Both the position numbers and the translations under genes were made by a program. Under the pieces are notes generated by a model. It did no database searches. It was not told the DNA's origin and was given only the letters and a program-made list of their open reading frames with translations. Shown here piece after piece: positions 36,728 through 49,171 of a stretch of DNA of 64,000 bases (the first letter of the stretch is position 1; each line of letters opens with the position of its first letter). This DNA comes from Aquila chrysaetos chrysaetos (lineage: Eukaryota; Chordata; Aves; Accipitriformes; Accipitridae), in assembly GCF_900496995.4 (NCBI RefSeq), contig NC_044009.1, positions 10,758,001 through 10,822,000 of the forward strand, read 5' to 3'.

Positions 36728-39700
36728 ATTCAAACCAAGGGTTCAATGGAATGTGTCTTAGTGCCACTTGCTGCTGCAGGGCTTTGATCTTCTTTTTCAC
36801 AGTCAGCCAACACTCCTGGATTGTTACTGGGGCAATGTCAGACCCTTACTCTAGGGAATCTTTTAAACCCCCTTGATGTGGGAGAGCTGCTGAAGATCAA
36901 GGTGAGAGCTGGTTTTGGTCAACTATTAAATCCGATAGCAAGCAAGTTCCTTGGAGGACTGGGGCATCTGAAAACATCTTATGAACCGAATGGAGCAGAC
37001 GGGCCACACAGGCATGGCCTAAGGAGACAGGATCCTGTCACAGGTCCCCAGGCTGAGACACTCAGGCTCTTCTCAGTGAGTGAGGGCATCTGGAGGGAAT
37101 GGTCTTTGCCCCAGCATCCCCAAGTGATGCCCCGCAGGGAGGGTAGCTGTTGGGCTATGGATGGAGCAGCCTCCAGCCTGAGCTGTGGTTTTAGCTGGGG
37201 AAGGCGGCCAAAGGCAGACCCTCCACCTTGCACTGTGGCACGGCCCTTCCTCTCCCAGTTCCGGTCCACTGCCTACACAGAGTGACACGGACATGGCCTG
37301 GACAATGTCCTATGGCTTTGGTTAGCTAGACTCACTGTGCCGAAGTGTTCATGATGTGCCTGCTTAAAGTTACTTAAAAAACAAAGAAAACAAATTATAG
37401 GGGGCTGTAAAAAAAAAAATCCAGAAGTTGAACTATTGTTTGATTTTAAAATTGGTACATTTCCTTAAAGTATCCAAGAAACTAAAAGCAAAGCAAAAGA
37501 TTTTAGGTCAAATTAAACATTGCAGGTCAAACAGAGACTTTGTTTTTGAAATCTAGCTAAAGAATATGACTTTCTTTTTTAGGATTAGCCTAAACCAATT
37601 TTTTGGAGGGTTTTCTTTCTTCCTGTTTATAGAAGTGAAGGGGAAAAGATGCTCTTTTTTTGTGTGACTCTGTAGGTGCGCGTGGCTGCAGCTCAGCACT
37701 GCTCTGAACTTGGCAGGCTCAGCCTGGGGTGGAGGGGTGAAATCCTTGCAGACGTTTGAACCTCCCAGACCACCCTGTCCCTAGGGTAATGCAGCTCCCT
37801 CCATTGTGTTTGACCTGGGACATGGGTGGGGTGTTGAGATTCCACAACTAAGTGTGACCGAGCCACATTCGCGAGGAGAAAGGAGGTTCTGGGTGCCTTT
37901 GCTGGTCTCCTCATAGCAGGCTCCACCCCAGACCTAGTGTAATTTATGCTTGTGTCCAGGCTTCACATTTGCATTTTATTAAGTTGGTTTATTTATTATT
38001 CATTCATGACCCAAACATGCTTCTCAGTCAATCTTTCTGTGAAGGGGTCTTGCAGTGGAAATCTATTAGAGCTCAGCTGACTCTGCCCACATCCTGGATA
38101 GGCTCCCTGCATCCCTTGGCCCTGCAGCATTCACTTTCTGCTCCGTGACCCAGCAGCTGGCTGGTTTGATCCGTGCCTACGCCTCAGGCAGGAGCAGCGT
38201 CACACATCCCCTGCCCTGCCAGGCCTGTGCACCGGAGCCTTTGGTAACCGTCATGTTTAGGAGCACTGCATTTGATGACCAATGCACTAAGCATTGGATT
38301 TTCCAGCTGTGTTGGTTTTTCTACTGCCCTCTCCTTGGCCTGGCATTTGCAAACAAAGGGCTTCTGCTTTTGCTACCCAATTCTGTGGGGTTCTGCCAAC
38401 CCTTGGCTTTCACGGACCCCATCCTTCTTTGAAACGCCTCGTTCCACCTTCCCTCCAGACAGACTAACCTAGCTTTCTCCTCTGTGCCCATCCTCTACTT
38501 CTTTCCACCTGCCCAGCCCAGGGTCCACCTTGGTTATTATTTTCATTAGTTTCATGCCCTGGGTGCCATGTGTACAAGTGCCATCTGCATTTCTCTAGGA
38601 TCACATAGCTTTCAGCTAATGTAAGGGTGCTGCATCTTGCTGGAGCTGTACCCTGTTAAAATTCTCCCCTTCAATATATTGACACTAAACAAAGGCAGAA
38701 GGCTCTGACAACTGTTGCCTGAATTACCAAGCACTTTCTGACTCTGGATCATCCTACTACTTCTTTAAACACAGCCTTTAAACTGAGTTTATGCAGTTAT
38801 GTTGAATGCAGCACGCTACTTGTCTGGAGACTTTTAGTCATGGGACGGGGTTTGGTTTGGGGTTTTGAAGTGTTGGGGTTTTTTTTAGTCTCCCTTCTCA
38901 CATGGAGGAAGGGTGAATCCATAGGGATTCCCAGCTGGAGGAAATGGTGAATCCGCAGGAGCTCCTTGGGTGGGGGAAGGGGTAAGGAAATGACAGCAGC
39001 TCCAAAAACAGCAGGAGAATGAGCTTGGGCCAAAACGTGAAAGAGAATATTCAAGGAGGAGGGAAAAAAAACACCCCAGTTGTTGCTTGGGGAGGAGGGA
39101 GAACTGGTGGGGAACGTGTCGTCTGGTATGTGCCATCATAGCTGCCTGGAGAGCGGCAGTGCTAGCCATTGGCCAACCCATGCCTGCTGTAGAGAGCTGC
39201 CCAGCCCAGAGAGGGATGCAGCCATGGGGCTGGCATGACCTCTTGCCCCCTGGCCAGGACCTCGGCTCCTGATATCTGCGCTGGAGTGAGCCTAGCTTTC
39301 ATTTTGGAGAAAGAAGGAGCTCTGACTGAAGGACGGTCAACACGGGGTAGCTGTTCCCCATGCCCATGGGGGAAGGTTGCGTCCAGGAGGGGTGCAGAGC
39401 TGTGGGTTGGGGGTCATGCTGGCCCCTTCACCTCCTGTCCATCGAGGGTGGATGCCGAGGGCTGCCGGCAGGCAGGTGCTGGCAGATGGCACTCCCAAAT
39501 ACACAGCATTGGCTCACCCACTTCCAGCTGTGGTCCAGCACATTTGCTGGATGAGTTGAGTGAGTGGGACAGCAGTCAAGACCTTTTCAGAAAGATAACA
39601 TAGGTGGGTCCAAGGGCCAGTGTACTCTGGAGTAAGTTGTGCCCTGCCAAGCCCCTCTGAAACCCACTTGATGGCGAGGCAGAGCCATAGGGAAAGAGCA

Positions 39701-41530
39701 AGGCGGGGCTTCATGCTGTGGAAATCTCATCACTTCATTCCAGTTCAGAAATGACGGTTTTCAATAAGCCAAAGCCAGAATAGGAGTAGTATTGGTTAAA
39801 AGAAAATGGAAACACAAATAATAAAAAAAAAATTTAGTCTGCTGTTTGAAAAAAGTCAAAGCAGCTTTGAGTGCTCTGGTTTGAGGACAGCTTTCCCTCC
39901 CTGCTCAATGAAAACTCTAAACTGTGCTTGCCGTATTTTAGTTTTGCTCCATTTTTACCCTAAAAAAGTGTGTTAATAAGCATTTCTTTGTAGCTAGCAA
40001 GCCGCTTCCAGATGTGTTTATCCTGAATGTGCTTATCGGTTCCTGTGTGCCACTTAGTCATAATGAGCTCAAGAGGGAGCTTGCTATGTACCCAGTTCAG
40101 AGGATATTACTGAGGAGCCACTGCTCTCAGATACTGCTCACTGCTGCAGGGTGCGCTTGAGACAGCTTTGAGCAAAGTGCTGTAGAAACATCGAGGAAAT
40201 GTCCATTCCTGCCCTAGGCCCTGCCCTCATCCCTGAAATGTGCACTGCATAAATACAGTCAAATCAATTTGGGTACTTCATTTGTGCAGTGTAGAGAGAT
40301 CTACTGTGGGGATCTTGAGAGTTGAATGTCTTTAGTGTTTTGCATTTAAGTTCTCAGCGTTAAAGTGCATAAATAGAGGGCCTTGCATTTAGTAATTTAT
40401 TATTCAGTCTAGGAAATACACTAATACCTTTATCAGAATTACATATGTCGTTCAAAACACAAAAGCACAAATCACTGAGGAACAGGCAGACATTAAGGGC
40501 TGCTGTTCTCCCTCCCTCCTGAATGGCAGCCAATAACCAGCGAGAGAAACACGATTTTCTCCTAAACAAATGTTTCACTTTTGTGTGTGTGTCAACATAT
40601 ACAATTTCTCTTTTTTTTTTTTTTTTTTTTTTAAAGCAGGCCAAGGAAAGAAAGGAAAAGCTTAAGTGCCTGAGGTGTGGTGAAGCATTTTGCTCTATCC
40701 CCTGACATTGCTAAGTGCCAGCTGTGTTTCCCCTCTGCCTCCCAGGAGTGGGAGGACAAGAGCAGGAAGTGTGAGGATTTGGGGTCAGCAAGCCTGGACT
40801 GGGGGAGGAATTTCATCTTAGCTGTTCCAGGTCATGGGACCTCTGGTCCTTACAGAGGTCTGGTGGCAAGGCAGTGAAATAAAGGTGCTCAGTGAGATAA
40901 ACCAACCTCAGCCCAAGAGATCACACTTGAATGTTCCTCTAGCATGTAAAGAGGTGGTGGAGAAGCTTCTATGTGAGCAGCAGAGGATGGGTTTGGGTGC
41001 CACCTAAAGAACTTCAACTTAAAGCTTGCTTCAGTAAAACATTTTGGGGACCCTCTCACGGATCTCACACAAAAGCAGGTCCAGCTGCTGCAGCTGAGCT
41101 CAGAGGAAGCCAGTCAACCCATGACTGATGCTGTGCTGTGAAGGACCCCTGAGATCAGGTACCAGGGCTAGGCAGAGAGACCTGCATGATGAGACCCCTC
41201 TAGCCAGAGCCCCAGGGTGCCCCAGCACAGTTTCCACAAGGAATCTGGCCAGCAGCATTCACCCTACAGCACATGGAGCAGAGGTAGGAAAAAAAAAACC
41301 ACTCGGGAGTGCTCATGCATTTGCCAGTGTTGCTGTAGCCAAAATATATTCTGGAAAGTATGGCGCACACACGTAATTCATTTAACACAGCCCCAGGCTA
41401 AGAAGAAAACAGGAACTGCCCTTCTGAAACCCACTAATGGACCTTCTCCTCCAGTCTCCTGTTGCTGATAAAGCCCAACTTCATAAGCCACAGGGGAAGT
41501 CATAAAACTGGTGTCGTGATCCCAGTGGTT
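36728..41530. other. Unique non-coding stretch
   Basis: No gene is supported. A frame of 154 codons at 36821-37285 has no domain. A T22 tract at 40611-40632 is followed by TTAAAGCAG. The next 66 bases are open and end in a stop, with a CLRCGEAFC peptide that only superficially recalls a zinc-binding motif. Simple A- and T-runs occur near 37410, 39825 and 41287. No transposon was recognised. Confidence 0.5.
40611..40632. repeat. T22 homopolymer
   Basis: Twenty-two uninterrupted T residues. Such a tract could be the reverse complement of a retroposon poly(A) tail, but there is no recognisable element on its right side, so it is treated as a simple repeat. Confidence 0.95.
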
Positions 41531-41604
41531 GAGCCAAAGGCAGTTGAAAGTCAATGGAGAGGCTCTCATTGACTCGAATGTGCTGTGACTTTGGACCTTG
41601 TGCC
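41531..41604. repeat. Palindromic MITE-like repeat, decayed
   Basis: GAGCCAAAGG then AGTCAATGGAGAG on the left, and CTCTCATTGACT then GACTTTGGACC on the right, form an imperfect foldback with almost no loop. It corresponds to the sauropsid repeat with arms GATCCAAAGCCCATTG and centre GTCAATGG...CCATTGAC, ending GGGCTTTGGATCAGGCC. The inner stem is well kept while the flanks have drifted. It is a different family from the 11916-12003 copy but has the same architecture. Confidence 0.65.
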
Positions 41605-44600
41605 ATTAAACCTCTATGGGGAAAGACGAGGGAAAGGAAAATGTGTGGGAGTAGGACTGCAAGTCCTCACTAAAATTGTTTGTTCCTTTATTTTTAATCT
41701 CCAGCATCACTGGACATGGTCCCTCTGGAGGTGCTGCCAGACCATTGAGTGCCTCCATCCTTGTACACCAGGCACCCTCTTCCTGGAGAAAAATGGGGAA
41801 CTTTGGTTTTATTCCATTTTTCACCCATGCCAAAGTCTATCTAATATCAGGTTCACTGTGTTTTTTTGGGTTTGGTCCCACAAATGCCTTCAGGGCAGGT
41901 CAGTACATCTCCCAAGCTACCACTTTGTTGTGCCTTTGGAGCTTGCAAAATCCAAGGAGACCTCTATCATTCAGTTTGAACATCACTCCCCAGTTGAGAC
42001 TCAAATGGCGGGAGTGTTAGAGAATATTATTGATAAACAATAGATGTCTGGTGGAGACGCTGATTATTTTCCTGGTACAAAAGACTGCTGCATCCTATGT
42101 GATAATTCCCCTTTCTTTTCCTCCTTGTTGGCTTTGTGTTTTTGTGATTTATTTGCGGGCTGGCAAGCGTCCACAGCCCTGCAGGAAATGGCTGTCTGCT
42201 ATTGTGTTGGGGGGGGCTATATAAACGTGTAATTTTCCCACTACATTAATTATAGACGTTTTCTCCCTTGCTGGAGCAGCTCCACGTTTTCTCTGCCCTT
42301 TCAGTTTGGAGACAGAGCATTCTACCCACAACCCTCGCCCAAGCTGTGTGTATTTATAGGGAACCCCGACTCTGACATCCTCAACCGAGCTGAGGGAAAG
42401 CTAAAGAGTGGGTCATTCCTGTTTGCCAGCTTGGCCTGGTCACAAACACTGTAGAGGGGAAACTCACTGGCTTTTTCACCTGATGATAATAGCTCCAGAA
42501 TAGCAGCATAGCCAGGTTTTCTCTGGCTATTCCTCCTGCTGACACTTTCCTCAAGAATAAAAGTGGTTTGCCCTAAGAAAACAACCGTCTTGTTATGGAA
42601 AAGCAATTGTAGAGCAATTTACTTTGGAATAGCTATGCTACTTGATTCCTGGCTCCTGGAGATAGACCCAGCTGAACTTGGAGCAAAGAAATGAAATCCG
42701 AGGCAAAATTCAGGATGGTTATATCAGGTTTTGTTCAAGAAAAGGCTGGACTGAGCGGTTACACTGAGATACATCGTCCCAGCTCTGTGCTTGTTTGGCT
42801 CTACTCTGTTGGCCAGGTCTGGTCATACAGCCTTCAACCTGTATGGACTGGAAAAGTGTCCCCTTTTGTTTCTCTCTTATGAAAACGTAGCTAAAATGAG
42901 GAATTCCTCAGTGGAAAATCTGCACATGCAAAATGCCCTGCTCTGAAGAAGGCATTTTAAAAAGGGATTTTTATCAAAATCCCTGTTTGGCTAAAGTGCG
43001 GGTTTTGTCCCCTACAAGGCCACCGTGGTGCTTTTTTGGATTCGTAGCTTGTGCTTCCCATCCCACTGGACCCCTCTCGAAGTTCCTGTGCAGGGTGCTG
43101 TCTCCTGCCATTGCATTTGGGACAGCAGTGGAGCCACATGGCAGGTGTGTGCCTGCAGATCTACATGGGAAATAATCTGACAAGGGAACAGAGGGAAATA
43201 GTGAAACCATGCTACAGCTTTGCAGGTCCTACCTTGCAGCCTGCCAGACCCCAAAACCTGAATTTTAGGGCTGATGTGGTTTTTTTGTCCTCGGTGGCTG
43301 AACTGGCATGTGGTTGCTATTCACCTGATGTGTAACACTGAAGCTGCAATGCCCCTTTTGTGGGCTGAGCTGTGATCTGTGTTTGCTGGGTGCTCTGGAG
43401 AGGATTTGCTGTAGCTGGTCATTGTTTTGAAGGTTTATTGATCTCCTGTAGTGCATGAAATTCTCTCACGTTACGTGCTGAAACTGTGCACTGAGATGCT
43501 TAGGAAGCCCCTAACATAGTGAGTTTTGGCTCATGGTGTCTCTTGTTTGCTTCTGACCCAGGAAGTGTTAAAGTCTCTTGAAGAAAAACCATCTTAGAAA
43601 TACAAATGCACACAATGCAGATTGGGACAGGGAGAAGCAAACATCTGCTGTTATTTTAGAGGGCATGCCTGCCAATGAGAAGGCTTGATAATGAATCATG
43701 TTCTTTCCTTCTTGAGCTGTAACTCCTGGAAATAAGAAACATGGCCAAATTTGTACCAGAAGATGCTGCATCTCTGAGTGGACGCTCCTTCAATAGAGGA
43801 GCTCTGTTGAGCATCCTGGGGATCTCTGCAGATCTACCTGTCATTGAAGGGGTCATATAATTTCCAGCAGGCTGGATGTACCCGAGTGTCCTTTGGCTTG
43901 TAATGTGGGTTCCCTGTAGACTCCTAATGAAATGCAAGTCCTGCTGTGATTTTTCTCCGGTTTTGCCTGCCAGAAGTGGGCATGTTCATCACACAGGGTA
44001 TGTTGGCAAGTACAGAGCAGGTCGGATTTATTACAAGCACAGAGGCTGTGCTGCCCGTGACCATCCCTGGTTCCTCTACAGAGGCTTTTTAGTGCTGGTG
44101 TGTGTGGGGATATGGGCATGCTGTTTCCCCAAGCCGGAGTCTAAAAGCCAAAAGGAGGAGAGTGAGGGGCCCAAAGCACAGACCCTCAGGAGGGCAGTGA
44201 AAATTTGTTTCCTGCCTCTGCTGCTGGTGGCCTACGGAGCTGCACTGGAGGGGACACAGCAAACCATGCTGGAGGGGAAGACAGGCAGAGCTCAGCTGCT
44301 TTCGGGTAGCCAGCAGCAGGACAAGGGAGCCATGGTGTCTCGAGTGATGCTGCGCATGTAAGCCAGTGCTGGCGAGTAGCCACAACTCATTGCTCTGCGA
44401 GAAATCCCAGACCGAGGCTGAGCCGTTGTTTCGATTCCTCACCACGGCACTGAGAAGGGAGAGGGCTCTGCCCACCGCATCGAGCCCATGGGCGTGGAGG
44501 GACACATGCCGTAACATCAGGGAGGTCTGCAAGGACAGGGCACAAACCTGAGCCAGCTTGGTGGCATGAGATCAGGAGGATAGTGAGGATTTGTGATGGG

Positions 44601-47600
44601 TAGACATCCTGGGATGCAGCTTTCTGGGGTGAGCTGTGTCAACCTCCTGTCTGGAGGCATTGCCTGGATGTGCTGGTGCCCTGGCCCTGCTGGGATGCGT
44701 CTCCTTGGTCTCTTTGGGGCTGGAAGTGTGCTGCCAACAGAGTTTCTTCCAGGGGTCCCAGCTAAGCATAGGAGGTAAATCTGGCCAGATCCACATCAAA
44801 ATTAAGCACCTTATTGTGCTTGTTCTGCCTCATCCCTGTAAATCTTGAGCACTTTTCATGATCTCTCTTGCATTCGACTCTCAGAGAACAACTGCCACAC
44901 AGTCCATGTGTTGGCAAAATGCTTTATCAGTCTGTGTAGATGAAGCCTTGTGGGCTTGTGCAGGATTATTATTGCATACCTGTGGCTGATGTCAGCAGGT
45001 CGAGGCTGGGACAGTGCCGTCAGAAGCCACGTTTCCTTGAGAAAGCACCTACCTGACTGTGAGCATCGCTTGGACATGCAGCGTCCAAAAGGTTGCCGTC
45101 ACATATACATGTGGTCTGGCCTCACTGAGTGATGGAAATCCTCCTGGGGAGGGAAGGATGCCCTCATGAAATCTTTTATTATCTTCAGTTCATCTCTTTT
45201 GAGAAAGACGCCAGGAGGCAAAGCTCCCAGAAGGGGATGCTGCAGTGCCCAGCAGCAGGGGAACCACGTTTCTTCTCTTTAACACAAGTTAGCATAAGAA
45301 ATTCCCCCTACTTCGTGCATGAAGGCATGGCTCATTTGTGCACTGACCACTGAGGAGGTGGGACACTGAAGGACCTTAAGCAACTAAGCTTCGTCCATAA
45401 TAATTCTGCTGCTATGGCCTCGTGGGGTGCTATGTGTACCCAGTGCTGAGAGCTGGCTGTGACCAGTTGTTTGGGTGGGCTGCCAGAGGGGGTCACTGGA
45501 GTGGGGATGAAGGGTTGGGAGTTGAGCTGAAGTCTCTTTAGGGGCTCTCATTTCCACCCGTCAGACCTCTCAGCACTGCCACTGGGTTCCCCTTTCCCAT
45601 AAGGTAAGTGAGATTTGGGCAAGGAGAGCAGGTTGGGCTGTTGCCTGCTTGTCCACCCTTCCTGAGATGCTGTCGCTCAATCTCCTCTTTGTTTCAAGCA
45701 GCTGAAAGGCAGGAGCATGGGAGGCAAATTGCGGCACTTGCAGCAAGCACTTCACGACATGCCCCGCACATCCAAACACAATGCAATTTTGCATCTGAGT
45801 ACCAAAAGCTAAACAGCAGGTGAGACTGGGTTAACAGCCTGGGCATGGCAGTTTCCAAAGCAACACCTGGGGAGCTCTAAACACAAACACCATTAGCAAT
45901 AACAGGATCTGTGCACTTAACTCCCTGCCCTGCTCTAAAAGCTCCGGCTCCAAGCAGCAAGCATCCTCTGCTTTATCCTCTTGGTCCAGCTCAGTGCTGG
46001 ACTGAGGAGCTGGACCACCTGCCGTCACACAGGCATTTAGTTTAAATCCCATCCACACCCTTTTCCATTTTGCCAGTTTTGGAGAATATTCACCATTAAA
46101 GCCCTTCCTTTCACACATCACAAAGGTATGGATTTATTGGTGCACTGTAACTAAGTGCCATGAATTTACTGCCCTTGTCAGTAACAAGGAGGTGCTGCTG
46201 TGATGCTGATACAGCCATCGGTGTGTGGCCTTCAGTGGCTGTAGGCTAAAGAAACACCATCCGTCTGAATACTGGGCACTGCAGGGGGAAGGGATGCAGG
46301 GCAGGTGTAAAAGTGGGCCAGACCTGAGGTAAAATACAGGAGGGCAAGTGTGCTCTGCTTCCAGAGACCCAGGGAGGCTGCAGAAAGATGCTGAGTAAAG
46401 ATTGTAGTGGGACAGCACAGGTGGTGGAGGGAGCTGAAGAAACATCCATTATTTATATACCCTTTGCAGTGAGCTCACGGCAAGTTGGGATTGGCCAGGA
46501 ACTGGGTCAGGATAAAGCGGGATGAAGTAAACAAAACCTGAAGTCCTTGAGCGAGGCCCCCCGCCAAGCCTGCGCTGATGCTCTCACACTCTTTCCTGCT
46601 GCAGCACCCTCCGGCCAGGTTCTCGGCAGCCACAGCACTGTGGCAGGGCCAGCCTCTGCGAGCTGGATATGCCTGCAACCCTGACTTGGTGAGTATGTAT
46701 GGGAAGAGTGATATTTATCACACAGTAACACACTCTGGGCACTTATCAGTTTAATGACCCACATAAAGGTTTTCATCTTGTCCAGTTTTGGGTCACAGAA
46801 TGGGTTGTTGCATTGCTTGTGTCATGTGAGTGTATTTAGCAAACCCAGAGGCAGAGACACAGCTGATGGAAGGGAGAGGTGTTCCCTTACCACAAGCCAA
46901 AGGGGAGGCAATGTTGATGTGTCCACCATGGGTGTGAGATGCAATGAGTCAAGAGAGCCCCTGCTGCTTGCCAGTATTCACCCCCTTGGTCTTCCTGCAT
47001 GAGCAGTGGGGAAGGTGGATTCATGCATTTGGCAAGGTCTGGTACTCAAGTGTGCACAGAGAAGGGCTTTAGTTTTACACGATGAATCGGCATGTAAGCC
47101 CACAGAGAGGGCCTGTGGGCTTGACATGGCATTGGCAAGCTGTCCAACGAGGCAAGTGATGCTTCTGATGAGTGTTTAATCATGCTGCATTTTCTCAGGG
47201 AAAGCAATTATCTTCAGCCACAAGGTCTGAAGGGCAGGCTCAGAAGGTCTGAAGTCCATCAGGATTGTTCTACCGCGTCCTATCAAGGACTACCTGTCCC
47301 TGGGGTTCAGCTGCAGGCTTCATCTGTGCATGTGACATGCTCCAGTCACTTAAACCCTGTACGACAAACTACACTTCTAGAAACAACAGCCACATCTGCA
47401 CTTGTAAAAGTATGAGATTGGTGGATGCATACTTGCTAGGCACCATGAGCTGCCTTGAGTGTCTGCAGCTAGCAGCTCAGGGTTTGGGCTATAGAGTAAC
47501 CCAGGTTTTAAGCCAGGTGACATCACCTTCAATGCTATTTCAACCTGCAGTAAAATTATTTCTTGGTTTCAGAACATATGAGTCCTCTGGTCCTTGGACA

Positions 47601-49108
47601 GGCAAATTTGTCCATGGAGATCACAAAGTACCTTAAGCCTCCTTTTTCTATACAGATGCCTAAATGTGTCCATTTCAAGATCCTACTTTGAAAGGTACTG
47701 AGAAAACTCCAAATATTACAGGCAATGGGAAGAACCTATGAAACACAAAAGCAGCAGAAAACTGAGGCAGACACTAAGTGCTGGGTAAGTGCTGGCACTG
47801 CTGCAAACCACTGTAGGTAATACCACAAATGCACAACACAGGATTTCTTGTTTCCTCCAAGGCTGCTGCTATCAGCCATGAAATAGGGAAAATATTGCAC
47901 TGGATTGACTTAGGTTTCCATCAGAACTGTCAATCTGTTTTTTCTTAAGGGGCAAAAAAAATGAACATTCACACATACTGCTACAACAACATGAAGTATT
48001 TTCCTCTTCAAGAGCCCTTCCTCGCTATCCAACGCCTTCCTTTAAAGAATGGTGCAGAAGTCAAGCAGAGCTGTGCATCATCCAGAAATCACACAGCACT
48101 CAACAGCAATGCTCAAGGATTCCTAGGAGCCAGTGCTGCATGGGGAGAGCTAAAACAGGGGACTCTGCAGCAAGCGTGCAGCTGATCCTCTCATCCGGGG
48201 AAGCGGGGCTTGGAAACCACGCTGGGGGGTTGCCATCTGGCAACGTGTGCCTTCCACTTGGAGCAAGAAATGTCAAGGAGAATTAGTGAGATGACTGGAG
48301 ACTTAAACTGCAATGGGAAGCAACTGCTGTTCATAAGCAGGCTGTGACTACTCAGCCTTGCTAATCAGATTTCAGAAGATGCTCAGCTGGCTCATGCTGT
48401 AGGGTGCTTGTTGCATGTTTTGCTAACAACGCCGTGCTGCTGGGGTCTGTATTTCAGCAAGAAAGGAGAAGGCTCCCCTGGGGGGAGCCTGACTTAATGC
48501 CCGGAGACCTGGTTTTGTCAGTGGAGGGGGAAAAGGCCATTTGGAAACCCGTATATCTTGGGCATGGCTCTGATACCTGCTCTGTAGGTCATTTAAAGCA
48601 AGCAAGGCAGGACCAGATGCTCCTCTGAGCACCAGCTGTAAGCACTGAGGTTACCAAAACAGCCTTACCCAAACAGATCTGCTGGCTGGGGGTGACCTGA
48701 CAACCTGCCCAACATTGTGGGCAGCCAGAACCTGCACTGATGCCGAAGCCCCGGTTGCTTGGCCACGCTGGGCCTAGGCATGTCAGTGCCAGGAGGAAAA
48801 GCGACCACATCCAGCGCCAGCATGCCAGCTTCATCGCTGCTCGGCCAGTCCAGCTTGCTTCAGCCCCCTCCCCGAAGCACACTTTAGCCGAGGCACTAGA
48901 GAGCACGGATCAATATTTGAGCCAAAGGAAATGGGGATCCTTTGCACTGAATCAACATTTTAATTAGTAAAGGATTGTGTGATTTTGCATGATTTGCTTG
49001 ATACCAATTCCCACGAAGAATAAAAGTTTACTTCCATCTCCCAGCACTCTATTAAAGCAGCTTCCGTTAGCGCTGCCTGTGCTCTCGACTGTGCTGTATA
49101 TGGCATTT
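41605..49108. other. Unique non-coding stretch
   Basis: No gene is supported over 7.5 kb. A CTATATAAACG word at 42217-42227, preceded by a G8 run and followed by ATTAATTATAGACG, looks like a TATA box, but no transcript start or ORF follows. Frames such as 43876-44361 (161 codons) and 41585-42043 (152 codons) have no recognisable product. No mobile element or RNA gene was found. From 48950 to 49108 the DNA turns AT-rich with TTTTAATTAG and TTTGCATGATTTGC words, leading into the site cluster at 49109. Confidence 0.5.
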
Positions 49109-49171
49109 CTATTTTTAGAAACCAGGGTTGCCGTGACAACCCAGTGTATTTTTTGTTAAATATAGCAGCTG
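49109..49171. promoter_or_regulatory. Candidate enhancer: two MEF2 sites, RFX X-box, E-box
   Basis: Four near-perfect motifs lie within 63 bp. CTATTTTTAG (49109-49118) and TTAAATATAG (49156-49165) both fit the MEF2 consensus YTAWWWWTAR. GTTGCCGTGACAAC (49127-49140) is an RFX X-box palindrome with both half-sites recognisable. CAGCTG (49166-49171) is an E-box that abuts the second MEF2 site. MEF2 next to a CAGCTG E-box is a classic arrangement in muscle and neuronal enhancers. The surrounding 48950-49280 contains further TTAATTAG and GATTAAATAAG words. Function is inferred from motif density; no gene can be assigned as target. Confidence 0.5.

Noticed and set aside
40633-40705. Zinc-finger-like terminal exon (CLRCGEAFC) after T22
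   Set aside because: A CxxCxxxxC pattern without histidines or a second finger is not a zinc finger; the T tract is a simple repeat.
42217-42227. TATA-box-like CTATATAAACG after a G-run
   Set aside because: No initiator, ORF or transcript-like sequence downstream; a single TATA word is weak evidence.
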